Assembly: GCA_036346355.1 (NCBI GenBank)
Contig: CM070577.1
Coordinates: forward strand, 48,556,309-48,620,308
Source: Rhipidocladum racemiflorum
Taxonomy: Eukaryota > Streptophyta > Magnoliopsida > Poales > Poaceae
Reading direction: 5' to 3'
DNA: 64,000 bases
Below the pieces are notes generated by a model. It ran no database searches, was not told the DNA's origin, and saw only the letters and a program-made list of their open reading frames with translations. Shown here one piece after another: positions 10,266-21,129 of the stretch (position 1 is the first letter of the stretch; the number at the start of each line of letters is the position of its first letter). Made by a program: the position numbers and the translations under genes.

Positions 10266-10557
10266 GCAAGTGGAAGTAGCGGTCTTGCTAAACTATAACT
10301 CGCTATTTGTTTCGTCTTCAATATAAACCTTAATTGCAGCACACCTACATGGTTTAACTACTTGTTTATGAGATTACAATATCCTATCATGCATTGTGAT
10401 GTGGTTGTTTGGCTTTTGAATCATGAGTAAGAATGAAGAAAGATGTTGTTTGCAAGATGAATTGTGGAGATATTCTATCTCAATGATGTTCGCATTCTAT
10501 CCATGTTATTTGATGGTATGCAAGCATGTGAATTCAGAGTGGGAAGTGATGAATGTA

Positions 10558-12097
10558 TGTAACAGCCTAAAAATTTCTTTTAATATATTTGGTGTGTTTC
10601 TGGGATTATTTGTAATTTTTCGGAGTCTACTTGGAAGCCTCGCGAGTAAATCGGATTCAAGTCTATTGAAATAATCACGTTAAATAAAGGTCCGGTGTTC
10701 TCGAATAAGCATAAAATCTAAAATTTGGTTTAAAATAAAGATAATTGATAGACGAGAGTGTTTGCTTCAAATATTTTCGAAAAATATGTTATATAACGTA
10801 AGTCGTTGATTTTACAAAAACCGGTACAGGTGTCGGATTCACTAAAAGATTTTTTTAGCGAGAAATCCATACGTCGAAAAATCACGAAACAAACTTCGTT
10901 AGGTTCCAAATAGTTCCTAGTATTTTAGAGGATTTTTTTTTTCAGATTTTGGAACCTCTCCGTTAATTTTCTCTCAACATGTTTTGAAACGTGTATACGT
11001 ATCTACTGTAGTGACGATTGATTTTCCAGCCAATTTGAATCGGTACACTGTGGACGTCATGTGCTAGAGGCGTTCTTCCATTTCCTTGTGTACAGGAATG
11101 CACATGGTAACCGAATCATTCCAATGCAGAAACGGAAATCTAATAATCCAGCCGTTTCTCATGCAGCCGTTTCCCTGTACACATGAATACTCATTTCTTC
11201 CAAGCCGTTCCATTTTCCTTTAGTGGCGCACGAACTTCATTCCAGTTGATTCTCCATCGTGAGTGCCATGCATGTAGGAATGTGTTATTAGTGCAATGCC
11301 TGCACGTTTCTTCCAGTCCTTTCATTTCCTAAGCGAAGCTTGAATGGCTAGGCGTTTTGCACTCCTGGCATCGCATCACGTCCTGGCTATTTCCCTTTCC
11401 TATGCGTGAACACCCAAGCCATTTAAAATTTACTAGCCAGGCATCTTCTAACCATTCCATTCCTTCCCTCATATCTAACATTTCTAGCCATTTCCCTTCT
11501 AGCCACACCATTTTCATTACTTCCTCGCCGCTGTTGACGTCGTCACAGTTGGTCGCCAGTCGCCGCTGCCGTCATTGTCGACGCTGCCACTGCCGTCTCG
11601 TCGCCGCCATCGCCGCCGTGTACGTCGCCGCTGCTATCGCCGCCGCCACCGTCTACGTCACGAGCGCACCTTCCGGCCACGCCGCCTTCTTCCTACGCCC
11701 AACGAATTGCGCCGCTGCTTCGCGTCGTCCGGTAGTTCTCCTTATTTTCTTTTATGCGCGCTCTATCTATATCAATCAATAGTATTAGAGTTGCACATCT
11801 GTGCATGACTTGCTGAGTATGTTGTATACTCACCCCTTGCTTAAACAAAAACATCAGAAGATGAGTCTACCCCGGCTTGGGAGGAGGAGTACGCGGACGA
11901 CCAGGAGAACTAAGGAGCGAACCACGTCAGATGCCTGTGGAGACTTGGGGGCCATCAAGACTTATTTATCCGCTGCTTATTTATGATTATTTACTTGTGT
12001 TTTTGAGTAAGCCCTGCGTGGCTGAATTATGTAAGGCGACCTTAAGGTCTTGCAACAGTTATTTCAATATATGAAGTACTTTATTTATATTTCCGTT
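10558..12097 (+). repeat. LTR D1, internally deleted and 3'-truncated
   Basis: It starts TGTAACAGCCTAAAAATTT, the same start as solo LTR D2 read on the minus strand, and follows D2 through the promoter region and exon 1. Near 11790 it jumps to the zone before exon 3, skipping the intron/exon 2 region that D2 retains. It stops near 12097 without the family terminus. Confidence 0.75.
11858..11913 (+). other. putative leader exon 3 of LTR D1
   Basis: After ACATCAG/ the frame encodes DESTPAWEEEYADDQEN and then TAA at 11911-11913. This corresponds to the acidic tail in B (TTPASEEELQ). The entry phase equals that of B and fits the exit phase of D2 exon 2. Confidence 0.5.
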
Positions 12098-12118
12098 GTA
12101 TGGCTCTGATACCACCTC
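12098..12118 (-). other. orphan primer-binding site downstream of the B2 3' LTR
   Basis: On the minus strand this is GAGG followed by TGGTATCAGAGCCATAC, the start of the B-family internal region, directly after an LTR that should be the last part of B2. It is the remnant of a second internal region. Confidence 0.85.
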
Positions 12119-12405
12119 TGTCGGGACCCCGAATTTGCAAATCCGGACCCTCTGTGTATTCAGCACTAGTCCAGGAACGCGCTAGTGCACACAGTCTTAA
12201 CATCGGTATATATCACAATCATACCAAACGATACTATCAAAGTACTTTATTTAAATAATCAAAGGGTTACTCGACCTTATGGCCAAGTTACAAATATATG
12301 CCTCGCAAGGCGAAACTTATTAAAAGAGAAATAACAGCAGCGGAAAATCAAATAACTTCGTGGCGCCATCCAGTATACCACAGGCAACTGACTGGGCTCG
12401 CATCC

Positions 12406-12464
12406 CTAAGTAGACGGGTCTTCTTGGAAATCCTCCTCCGAAACTGGCGTAATCTCCTCTTCAA
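12406..12464 (-). other. putative leader exon 3 in the B2 3' LTR
   Basis: Same 59-nt length, phase and stop as B1, encoding EEEITPVSEEDFQEDPST. There are several amino-acid changes relative to B1 but no frame loss. Confidence 0.45.
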
Positions 12465-13604
12465 CTGGTATTGTGTTGAGGCAAGGGTGAGTACTTGGTA
12501 CTCAGCAAGTCATGCACAGAATGCAAGCTAATATACTATATGCATGGCTTGGTACAAAGGAATAGCTCAAGGTATATTTGCAGTAAACAGCTTTTGACAA
12601 GTAATAAAAGTAGATTCGAAAGCAGTAGAAATAAGTAAAGCATAAATAACTTCTCAAGAAATTTAATAAACATTTTCCCCATCCTAAACCACATTTCCAT
12701 CAACTTCATTACTAAACCAACCCAACTTTTCAAATCCAAGTTATTTTCAGAAAGTCTAACCCTTGACTGTAATTCCCGAGCATTGTCCAGTACCGTGGAC
12801 TCGGCTATTCAAATAGATTCTACACTCTGCAGAGGTTATGCACTTTACCCACAAGATACAGTCAAACACCACAAAGGCGAGTTCCCGTAACAAAGCCTTT
12901 CGGAAGCCTCAAACAACACAGGTGGTCCTCTCCGGTTCGTGCTCTACACCATCCCTTCCCTTAGCCAAGGCGAAGTATGGGACCAACACACCGTTAGATG
13001 GGTATCTGGCCACAGCCACGATACGCTCCCCCGTACAATCACACAAACGGTGTAATTGACACCCTGAGGCTCCACAAGTGAGTCCTTAGCGACTTAGTCA
13101 ACTAGGGCCGTCCCATTCCAGCCATGTGGTTGCAAGTATGACCCAGTTCAAAGGCTTGCAAGGTTAAGTCCTTAGAGTGACCAGGGCAAGACTACCCGAA
13201 GAACCAAATCAACACTCCCAATGCCACAACTGGCCCACCTGATTACTCTTGCCACATGCCCCGGTCGAAAACTGTTTATCAAACCCCAGTTGATTACCAT
13301 GCACCACGTGCCATCAACATCACATGATACTTTTCCAAAACAGGTTCAATATATCATTAAGTCAATATTAGCATTTGATTGTCCAAAAATCATGTCATGA
13401 GCACGTAGCAGGTCTAAGCAGTATACTACAACGATCTAAACCCATGTTGGCAATTTAATAATGTCCAACTAGTAAACCACAACTAGGGTGACAAAGGGTC
13501 ATGGCACATACTTAAGTAATCAAGGTGTCATATAGCAAATTGGTATTTATTTAACCCCCATGTTTAATCAAAGTATCTTTCTACTTGAACTAGCATGCAA
13601 TAGT

Positions 13605-13832
13605 TTAAATCAAAATAGATTTCGAAATAGGATCAATATGGTCAAAGCACAACTTGCCTTCAAAAAGTACTTGCTCTTGGTCTTGAGTTGGATCCTGAAT
13701 CAACACTTCTCCTTCGAATCCCTCCGGCACTTCAACGTCTACTCGTAAAGCGTGCAAATAGCAAATACCCAAATAAACAATAGGCAAAAACATCCCAAAA
13801 CTCCAAATAAAATCCATAAACAGAGAGAACAT
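13605..13832 (-). CDS. 75-codon small ORF in the B2 3' LTR, containing exon 2 (13658-13738)
   Basis: Same start (MFSLFMDFIW), same length and same end as B1, with changes to Ile and Val in the acidic half. The exon 2 boundaries TAG/ACGTTGA and AAG/GCAAGT are intact and enclose 81 nt. The function is unknown, and the caveats given for B1 apply. Confidence 0.4.
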   Translation of the reverse strand: MFSLFMDFIWSFGMFLPIVYLGICYLHALRVDVEVPEGFEGEVLIQDPTQDQEQVLFEGKLCFDHIDPISKSILI

Positions 13833-15005
13833 AATTTTCTGGATTTTTAGAAACTGGAATCGTCAAATTTGGAGTTAAAACGCAAAAGTTATGATTTATT
13901 AAAGTTTAAATAATCAATTAAATAATTTTTCAAAGAAAAAACTTTAGTCCAAAAATTAAATAAAATTCCTATTTAGGTAGATCTCAATTTTATACAAATT
14001 TAGAAATTTGAATCACTCAAATCGGAGTTGAAACGCAAAAGTTATAAGCGTTTGAAGTTTGAATCTAAATTTGAAATCAATATTTCGAATTAATAAATCA
14101 TTTTCTTTTTCGGAAATTAATTATTGCGTCAGCATGGACACGTGGCAGCCTCTGATTGGGCGGTGGCGTCGGTAGTCCATGGACTTGGTCCACGCTCGGC
14201 TCGGGTCCACCGTGGACTCGGTCCACGACTCCACGTGAGGCCCGACATGTGGGCCCTCTCGGGTAGCGTCATCGCGGCGTCGGCGGGCTCGACCGCAGTG
14301 GCGGACAGGTGGGACCTTTGTGGCGTCATGGGTGGCGTCGGCGCTTAGCGGGTCGACCAGCGACATGCGGGCCCTCGACACGCGGGCCCGGCGTGTCGGC
14401 GTCCTGCCTGCCAGCGTGCGTGGGCCCGACCGCGTCGGTCCAACTTCCCGACACGTGGCGCCAATCACGGCCGTTGATTTGAAATTCAGCGGCGCGGATT
14501 AGATCCAGGGTTAACACGTTGAAACTACTCGTTGATCGTGGGCCGTTCGATTTAGATCGGACGGTCGGATCTAATCCTATAATCGCCTTTGCTTCTGACA
14601 CATGGCGATTGTGAACCGTTGGATCTTGATCCAGCGGTCCAGATCTACTCGGGTTTATAACACGTGAACTCACCTCAACCGTCCGACCGATCGGCGGTCC
14701 ACGTAGCTTCGCGAGTCCGGCGATGGCACGGCGAAGCTTGGGCACCGGAGGCGGAACGATAGCGAGCCCGACGGGCGTTCCGGTTGCTCGGCGAGATGAA
14801 GGGTCCTTCGGTGCGTCTCGTCGCGGGGATCCCAGATCTGAGCTCCTTCTCGGCGGAAGAGCGACGGACGGCACGAGCGGCGCAAACCTTGGCGGAGGAA
14901 AGAGACAACTCCGGCGAGCGATTGCGGCTCAACGGCGGCGGCTCAGCGAGATGGCTCTGGGAACGGAGTGCGCAAGGATGAGGGCAACCTCGGGGACGTC
15001 TCACG

Positions 15006-15015
15006 CTTTAAATAG
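15006..15015 (-). promoter_or_regulatory. TATA box of the B2 3' LTR
   Basis: CTATTTAAAG on the minus strand. Confidence 0.6.
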
Positions 15016-15635
15016 CCTCGGCGTTCGTGCCTAGACGGAAACCTAATCCTACACGGCGGCGGGCGCGGCGGCGGAGTCCGGCTCGGTCTCGGCGAAGACG
15101 ACGACTCTCAGCCGTCCACGTGGCACGATCAACGGCCACGATCGCACGGCGCGATCGGATCCGGGCCGGATACGGCTCGAACCGGTACGGGCGTATCTCA
15201 GCCGTTGGATCTTGATCCAACGGTTGGGATTGATTAGGGTTAGGAGTGGGTTCGGTCGAGTCACGTGGCTCGGGTCGGACTCGAACTCGAGTCTGACTCG
15301 GGCTCGGTCGGATGAACAGTACTTGACCCGAGTTTGATTTTCCAGCGATTTAATATTTAAAATAATTCCCAGTAATTCATTTAATTCATTAAAAATAGCA
15401 AATGACTCAGAAAAATTCCAGAAAAATTCTGGAAAATACTTTGGATCATTTTGGACTCAAATAAAATATTTCCAACAAAATTTATTTGCAAAATTAAATT
15501 CTTCAATTATTTCAAAATGGAATAAATTCAAATAAATTCCAAATAAATCCAAATAAATTCCAGAAAATTCCAAAAATTCACCAAAGTGCCAAATCACACA
15601 TGAATTTAGGAAAAGTAAAATTTTGGGGTGTTACA

Positions 15636-15650
15636 AACCTCCCCCCCTTA
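15636..15650 (-). other. polypurine tract of B2
   Basis: On the minus strand TAAGGGGGGGAGGTT abuts the LTR start. This is the plus-strand DNA primer site. Confidence 0.85.
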
Positions 15651-15681
15651 ATAGAATCTCGTCCCCGAGATTCAGGGCTTA

Positions 15682-18600
15682 CTAAAGGAATAGGTTTGGA
15701 AACTCTTTCTTCAAATCCTCTTCGCGCTCCCAAGTCGCTTCACTTTCTTCATGGTTGCTCCACTGAACTCTACAGAAACGGGTTGACTTGTTTCTAGTTT
15801 CTCGATCCATTGTGTCTAGAATCCTCACGGGATGCTCCTTATAAGTCAAGTCCTCTTGCAACTCAATTGACTCTAGCGATGTCTGTTCCTCAGGAACTCG
15901 GAGACACTTCTTCAACTGGGACACATGGAATACGTCGTGCACTCCTGCTAGCGACTGTGGCAACTCCAGCTGGTAAGCAACTTCGCCTCTGCGGCTCAAA
16001 ACCTTAAATGGTCCAACATAACGGGGTGCGAGTTTCCCTTTGGCATGGAACCTCTTAACTCCCCTGAGAGGCGTAACTCTGAGGTATACAAAGTCTTCTG
16101 GTTCAAAACTCAAATCTCGGCGACGATTGTCAGCATAACTCTTCTGTCGAGATTGGGCTATCTTCAACCTTTCCCTAATCATGGCGACCTGTTCTTCAGC
16201 TTCTTGAAGAATATCAGGCCCAAAGACACGGCGCTCGCCGGTCTCATTCCAATTCAATGGCGTCCGACAGGGTCGACCATACAGTGCCTCAAAAGGTGAC
16301 ATCTGTAAACTAGCCTGATAACTATTGTTGTAACTGAACTCGGCATACGGCAAACTTTTATCCCAAGAGGTAGCATAAGCCAATGCACAAGCTCTCAACA
16401 TATCCTCCAGAATCTGGTTGACTCTTTCGGTCTGTCCATCCGTCTGTGGATGATAAGCTGTACTGAAGTTTAAACGGGTTCCCATGGCTTCATGCAACTT
16501 ATTCCAGAACCTTGAGGTAAATTGGGTACCTCTGTCCGATACAATCCTCTTTGGCACTCCGTGCAAACAAACAATCCTGATCATGTACAACTCTGCTAAC
16601 TTATCTCCCGAGTAGGTGGTCTTCACGGGGATAAAATGGGCTACTTTGGTCAAGCGATCCACTATAACCCATATGGAGTCATAACCCCCTTGAGTCTTCG
16701 GCAAACCGGTAATGAAATCCATTCCGATTTCCTCCCACTTCCACTCAGGTATCTTCAGCGGCTGTAGCAATCCTGCTGGTCTCTGATGCATTGCCTTGAC
16801 TCTCTGGCATACGTCGCACAATGCAACATGCTCGGCAACTTCACGTTTCATACTCGGCCACCAGAATCTCTCCTTCAGATCCTGATACATCTTGGCGCTT
16901 CCAGGGTGAATTGAGTACTTGGAGTCATGGGCTTCTTCCAAAATCAGTCGCTTTAACTCCTCCTTGTTAGGCACACAAATCCGACCCTTCATCCATAACG
17001 TGCCCTGCTCATCCAATTTGAAGTCCTCTGCCTTGCCTTCCTCCTTGATGGACTTAATCCTGCGGATCTTGTCATCATCCTTCTGTCCTTCTCGGATCTG
17101 GTCCTCTAAGGTAGGCTTTACTTCCAATGCGGCCAAGAATCCGCTAGGTACAACCTCAATCTTCATTTTCTGAAAATCCTTACATAACTCATCCTGGCTT
17201 GTGGCTAGCAACGTACTCACGGTATGGCTTTTCCGACTCAGAGCATCGGCTACTACGTTGGCCTTCCCGGGATGGTAATGGATTCCAACATTGTAGTCCT
17301 TGATCAACTCTAACCATCTCCTCTGCCTCATATTCAGATCCGACTGGGTGAATATGTACTTAAGGCTCTTATGATCCGTATACACTTCACATCTGTTTCC
17401 AATCAGATAGTGACGCCATATCTTCAAAGCATGCACTACGGCAGCTAACTCCAAGTCATGTGTCGGATAATTTTCCTCATGCGGCCTCAACTGCCTTGAT
17501 GCATAAGCGACAACCTTTCCATTCTGCATCAGCACACATCCAAGTCCTTGGCGCGATGCGTCACAATAAATATCGAAGCTTTGAGCAACATCCGGTAGAA
17601 CTAACACTGGTGCTGACGTCAATCGCTTCTTCAGCTCCTGAAATCCTTTCTCACATTCTGGCGTCCATGCAAACTTCTTTTCCTTCTTCAGCAATTGCGT
17701 AAGAGGTTTCGCAATTGTCGAGAAGCCTTCAATGAAACGGCGGTAGTATCCTGCCATTCCAAGGAAACTCCGAATCTGGGTCACAGTCTTCGGCTGCTCC
17801 CAATGTAACACAGCTTCTACTTTGCTTGGATCTACGGCGACTCCTTCTGCGGTCATTACATGTCCAAGAAACTCCACCTTGTCCTTCCAAAAATCACACT
17901 TGCTGAACTTGGCGAAAAGTTGCTGTTCCCTCAGCTTTTCCAAAACTCGCCTTAAGTGTTCGGCATGTTCATCCTCTGTCTTGGAGTAGATTAGGATATC
18001 GTCTATGAACACGACGACAAACTTGTCCAAATATTCCATGAACACCTTATTCATCATATTCATGAAATAAGCTGGCGCATTCGTCAGCCCAAAGGACATA
18101 ACTGTAAACTCGTAATGTCCATATCTTGACGAGAATGCAGTCTTCGGAATATCCTCTGATCGGATCTTCAACTGATGGTATCCCGATCTCAGATCAATCT
18201 TGGAGAAAACTCCGGCTCCTCTTAACTGATCAAACAAATCATCAATCCTGGGTAGCGGATACTTATTCTTCACGGTGACTTCATTGAGTGCACGGTAGTC
18301 AATGCACATCCTGAAACTCCCGTCCTTCTTCTTGACAAACAAAACTGGTGCTCCCCACGGCGACGAACTCGGTCTGATAAATCCTTTCTCCATTAACTCT
18401 TCTAGCTGTTTCTTCATCTCTACCAACTCCTCGGTAGACATCCGATAGGGTCTCTTTGCTATCGGTGCTGTACCCGGTACAAGCTCTATCACAAACTCTA
18501 TGTCCCTGTCTGGCGGCATACCAGGTAGATCTTCGGGAAAGACATCTGGGTACTCATTCACTACTGAGACATCCTCTATGCTGATTGCCTTGGTACTGTT

Positions 18601-20133
18601 AATCATCAACTGTCCATCTCTAACTGCAGTGGCTTGAAATTCCACTTTCTTCCCACACGGGCTCTCAACTGAGATAGTCCTTCGTCCACAATCCAATACG
18701 GCCTTGTGCTTGGATAACCAATCCATTCCCAATATGACGTCTAAGGTCTGGGTCTCCAAAATTAAAAGGTTTGCTAGGAATTCTATTCCACCTATTAGTA
18801 TTCTCACCCCGGAACATCCTACTTTCGTTCGGAGTTCGGAACCAGGGGTTTGAACTAAAAGCATGCACTTAAGTCTTGCAATCCTTAAATCATTTCTAGT
18901 AGCAAAGCCTTGCGAAACAAACGAATGCGAAGCTCCAGAGTCAAACAAAACTGTTGCAGGTACTGAGTTAACAAGTAACTTACCCAGTACGACGTCCGTA
19001 GCATTTTGCAGTGCATCTGCGGTGACATGGTTGACTCGGCCTCTCACCACGGTCTGGGGTGTGGCTCCTGGTGCTGGCGTCCTAGCTGGGGTGGTTCCTA
19101 GATTGAAGCGAACTGGGGTCGCTCCTGCTGTCTTCTTCGGACAACTGTTGGCAAAGTGTCCTGGCTCGTTGCAGTTGTAACAGCGCCTCACTGTTCCTTG
19201 CTGACTGCCTGGAGTAGCGTTTCTAGCGGGGGCTGGGGTTTGGTAGTTCTGATTGGCAGGTCTTGGTGCTGGGGATGGTGTCCTCGTTGCATTCTGTGGT
19301 TGGAATCTGAAGAATTGATTTGGTGCAACTCTCAGGCGCTGTTGCGTTCCCTGACGTGATCCTTGCTGTTGCATCCTGCGCTTCCTGTTCTCATCCAGTT
19401 CCTTGCGCTTGTCCTCAAGAATAAGTGCCTTATTCACCAACTCTTGGAAATCTGGAAAGGTGTGGGTGATCAACCCTACTTGCAATCCTGAGTTAAGTCC
19501 CTTCATAAAACGAGACTGTCTGGATTTATCTGTCGCTACATCCTCAGGTGCGTAGCGTGCTAGCTGTGTGAACTTGTTCAGGTAGTCGGCCACTGGCTGA
19601 TTACCTTGCTTCAGTGCTCTGAACTCCTCCTTCTTAAGGTCCATAATTCCTTCAGGCACGTGATACTGTCGGAATGCAGCTGTGAACTCTTCCCAAGTGA
19701 TATCTTGAGGGTTCTCCTGCGTGGCACAGAAGTTCTCCCACCATTCGGCGGCTGTTCCTTCCAACTGATGAGAAGCGTAAAGTACCTTCTCATTCCCTAT
19801 GCATTGAGCTATGTGTAGCTTCCTCTCGATTGATCTTAACCAATCATCGGCCTCCAATGGATTGGCATTCCCAGAGAAAGTGGGTGGGTGAGTCCTCATG
19901 AACTCTGACAGCCTTGTATTCTGGCGTGGTCCCTGATTAACTTGATTAGCAGTGGCCTGAGCAGTGACGTGCTGCATTTGTTGCATCATAGCATGCATCA
20001 ACTGAGTCTGAGCAGCAAGAAAGGCTCCAAAATTCTGCATATCAACTGGCGGTGCTGGTGCTCTATCATTGGGGTTTTCTGCTGGGCGAGAACCACTCCC
20101 ATTGCTTCCAAAGTTCCCACGGGTGTTCACCAT
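15682..20133 (-). CDS. gag-pol: chromovirus gag-pol polyprotein, intact, 1483 residues
   Basis: A single frame holds all retrotransposon functions. A Gag domain (about residues 80-250) includes WWENF and FRQYHVP. The zinc knuckle CYNCNEPGHFANSC is at 318-331. The protease site VLFDSGAS is near 396-402. Reverse transcriptase covers about 590-770, with the catalytic FIDDIL at 709-714. RNase H (YCDAS...) starts near 855. The zinc-binding integrase N-terminus is near 1070-1110 (CDVCQ). The integrase triad appears to be D1139, D1200 and E1236. The last 50 residues (PVRILDTMDR ... SEATWEREEDL) form a chromodomain. I chose the ATG encoding MVNTRGNFG. An in-frame ATG at 20229 would add 32 residues, but B3 has a stop in the matching upstream frame. 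Gag and Pol share one frame with no shift, as is usual for this clade. Confidence 0.95.
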   Translation of the reverse strand: MVNTRGNFGSNGSGSRPAENPNDRAPAPPVDMQNFGAFLAAQTQLMHAMMQQMQHVTAQATANQVNQGPRQNTRLSEFMRTHPPTFSGNANPLEADDWLRSIERKLHIAQCIGNEKVLYASHQLEGTAAEWWENFCATQENPQDITWEEFTAAFRQYHVPEGIMDLKKEEFRALKQGNQPVADYLNKFTQLARYAPEDVATDKSRQSRFMKGLNSGLQVGLITHTFPDFQELVNKALILEDKRKELDENRKRRMQQQGSRQGTQQRLRVAPNQFFRFQPQNATRTPSPAPRPANQNYQTPAPARNATPGSQQGTVRRCYNCNEPGHFANSCPKKTAGATPVRFNLGTTPARTPAPGATPQTVVRGRVNHVTADALQNATDVVLGKLLVNSVPATVLFDSGASHSFVSQGFATRNDLRIARLKCMLLVQTPGSELRTKVGCSGVRILIGGIEFLANLLILETQTLDVILGMDWLSKHKAVLDCGRRTISVESPCGKKVEFQATAVRDGQLMINSTKAISIEDVSVVNEYPDVFPEDLPGMPPDRDIEFVIELVPGTAPIAKRPYRMSTEELVEMKKQLEELMEKGFIRPSSSPWGAPVLFVKKKDGSFRMCIDYRALNEVTVKNKYPLPRIDDLFDQLRGAGVFSKIDLRSGYHQLKIRSEDIPKTAFSSRYGHYEFTVMSFGLTNAPAYFMNMMNKVFMEYLDKFVVVFIDDILIYSKTEDEHAEHLRRVLEKLREQQLFAKFSKCDFWKDKVEFLGHVMTAEGVAVDPSKVEAVLHWEQPKTVTQIRSFLGMAGYYRRFIEGFSTIAKPLTQLLKKEKKFAWTPECEKGFQELKKRLTSAPVLVLPDVAQSFDIYCDASRQGLGCVLMQNGKVVAYASRQLRPHEENYPTHDLELAAVVHALKIWRHYLIGNRCEVYTDHKSLKYIFTQSDLNMRQRRWLELIKDYNVGIHYHPGKANVVADALSRKSHTVSTLLATSQDELCKDFQKMKIEVVPSGFLAALEVKPTLEDQIREGQKDDDKIRRIKSIKEEGKAEDFKLDEQGTLWMKGRICVPNKEELKRLILEEAHDSKYSIHPGSAKMYQDLKERFWWPSMKREVAEHVALCDVCQRVKAMHQRPAGLLQPLKIPEWKWEEIGMDFITGLPKTQGGYDSIWVIVDRLTKVAHFIPVKTTYSGDKLAELYMIRIVCLHGVPKRIVSDRGTQFTSRFWNKLHEAMGTRLNFSTAYHPQTDGQTERVNQILEDMLRACALAYATSWDKSLPYAEFSYNNSYQASLQMSPFEALYGRPCRTPLNWNETGERRVFGPDILQEAEEQVAMIRERLKIAQSRQKSYADNRRRDLSFEPEDFVYLRVTPLRGVKRFHAKGKLAPRYVGPFKVLSRRGEVAYQLELPQSLAGVHDVFHVSQLKKCLRVPEEQTSLESIELQEDLTYKEHPVRILDTMDRETRNKSTRFCRVQWSNHEESEATWEREEDLKKEFPNLFL

Positions 20134-20409
20134 CTGTCGATTTGCTCTAGGTTTAGAGATGAGAGGGAAACAAGAATAGACAAGTAGTATGGAACTTATG
20201 CGGGGCGAAAGGTGTAACTTAAGGTCCAACTTTATTATTTAATAACTTGGTATGGCTGCTTACAATGCCTAAGGGCCTTGCAACACATACTGCACACTCA
20301 GCAACCAAAGCAAATCCAAATCGAACTAACTCTGGAGTCTAACGCCTAAAGGGTGACTCTTTATTCTATGACTCGACTCGGCGAAGGAGTCTCACTATAG
20401 AACCTATGC
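20134..20409 (-). other. orf0-gag spacer of B2
   Basis: 276 bases without a convincing gene. On the minus strand it contains TTGCTGAGTGTGCAG near 20290. This resembles a 3' splice site and shares the TTGCTGAGT word found before LTR exon 3, so gag might be expressed from a spliced RNA. That is inference only. Confidence 0.4.
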
Positions 20410-21129
20410 TCACTCATCGAGAAAACCTCCACGGCCTGGGTACGGGTGCTGCGGCATAGGCGCGAAACGATTGCCATGTCCAGCAACTGTGTCATCCGTG
20501 GTAGTCGAAGAAGCAGTGTCCTCATCGAGATCTGACTCCTCTGGATCTGGCTCGTGTAGCTCGAGTACTGGCTCTGGGTCTGGTCCGTACAAAGTCATCT
20601 CCAACTCGTCAATCCTTCGTAGAAGGTGTGCCACATACTCTTGAGCTTCCTGCCATCTGTTCTTCTCTGTCGTGATCTCCTTGCGGGCCTTCTGTAGCTC
20701 CTTGCTTGTATTATCTAGTACATCCTCCTGGGCGACGACAAATCGTGCCAACTGTGTCACCGTGGCATCCTCATCCTGAATCTCCTTCGGGTCAAGAAGG
20801 TTATCGCTGCGCGGATGGTAACGGAACACCGTACTCTCCAACTCTCGGGCGTAGATACGGGTAATGTGCCGCATTGCTCGTCGTGATACTTCTTGGATAC
20901 CCATCTGCATTGTGGATCTCCTGGCAGTGCAGTGTATCGGGCGATTGCCTGGGCCCTTTTTCCTAGCAGGTACTTCAATCCTCACGTCACAAGCCTTGAT
21001 CAATCCTGCTTGCCTGATCACTTCCACTTGGTATTGGGGCTTCTCAAAATCTCCGAGAGTCTGTAGCATGTGCCAAAGCTCTGCGGCGTGACCAACTCCC
21101 AGATCAACGTAGTTGAACTCTTCCTCCAT
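20410..21129 (-). CDS. orf0 protein of chromovirus B2, 239 residues
   Basis: The frame lies between the PBS and gag. Extra ORFs (orf0) in this position are known from some rice gypsy elements; their role is not established. The protein starts MEEEFNYVDLG. The first ~130 residues are mixed and basic (VPARKKGPGNRPIH, RRAMRHITRIYARE). Residues of about 150-190 look like a coiled coil (TSKELQKARKEI, LLRRIDELEM). The tail is strongly acidic (DPEESDLDED) and ends in a Pro/Gly-rich PYPGRGGFLDE. There is no membrane segment and no motif I can tie to an enzyme. The B3 copy (59557-60276) has the same length with about a dozen substitutions and no frame break, which suggests the protein is maintained. 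It could be a structural or RNA-binding accessory factor, but that is a guess. Confidence 0.8.
   Translation of the reverse strand: MEEEFNYVDLGVGHAAELWHMLQTLGDFEKPQYQVEVIRQAGLIKACDVRIEVPARKKGPGNRPIHCTARRSTMQMGIQEVSRRAMRHITRIYARELESTVFRYHPRSDNLLDPKEIQDEDATVTQLARFVVAQEDVLDNTSKELQKARKEITTEKNRWQEAQEYVAHLLRRIDELEMTLYGPDPEPVLELHEPDPEESDLDEDTASSTTTDDTVAGHGNRFAPMPQHPYPGRGGFLDE

Larger units (their letters stand above)
9192..10557 (+). repeat. LTR of element C, left part
   Basis: It starts TGTGATGCC right after the polypurine tract. It has a TATA box at 9420 and a likely splice donor (CTCAAG/GTAAAA, about 9645). LTR D1 begins at 10558 and removes the right end. Confidence 0.7.
12119..15635 (-). repeat. 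3' LTR of B2
   Basis: Termini in element orientation are TGTAACACCCCAAAATTT and GGTCCCGACA. It is flanked by the polypurine tract on the inner side and by the orphan PBS on the outer side. Confidence 0.92.

Noticed and set aside
10558..12097. D1 as a copy integrated from spliced leader RNA
   Set aside because: The missing segment does not begin at the exon 1 donor. More than 50 bases of intron remain, so it is an ordinary deletion.
12298..13059. 77- and 73-codon ORFs repeated identically in several B LTRs
   Set aside because: They are antisense to the element or interrupted in B3. Identity simply reflects near-identical LTRs. Only the sense acidic exons show frame conservation across families.
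15600..20200. Plus-strand ORFs opposite B2 gag-pol
   Set aside because: They are shadows of the coding strand, with no independent homology, and the mirror ORFs recur opposite B3.
20134..20229. Upstream extension of the B2 gag-pol start (32 extra residues)
   Set aside because: In B3 the matching upstream frame is closed by a stop, and MVNTRG is the start that both copies share.
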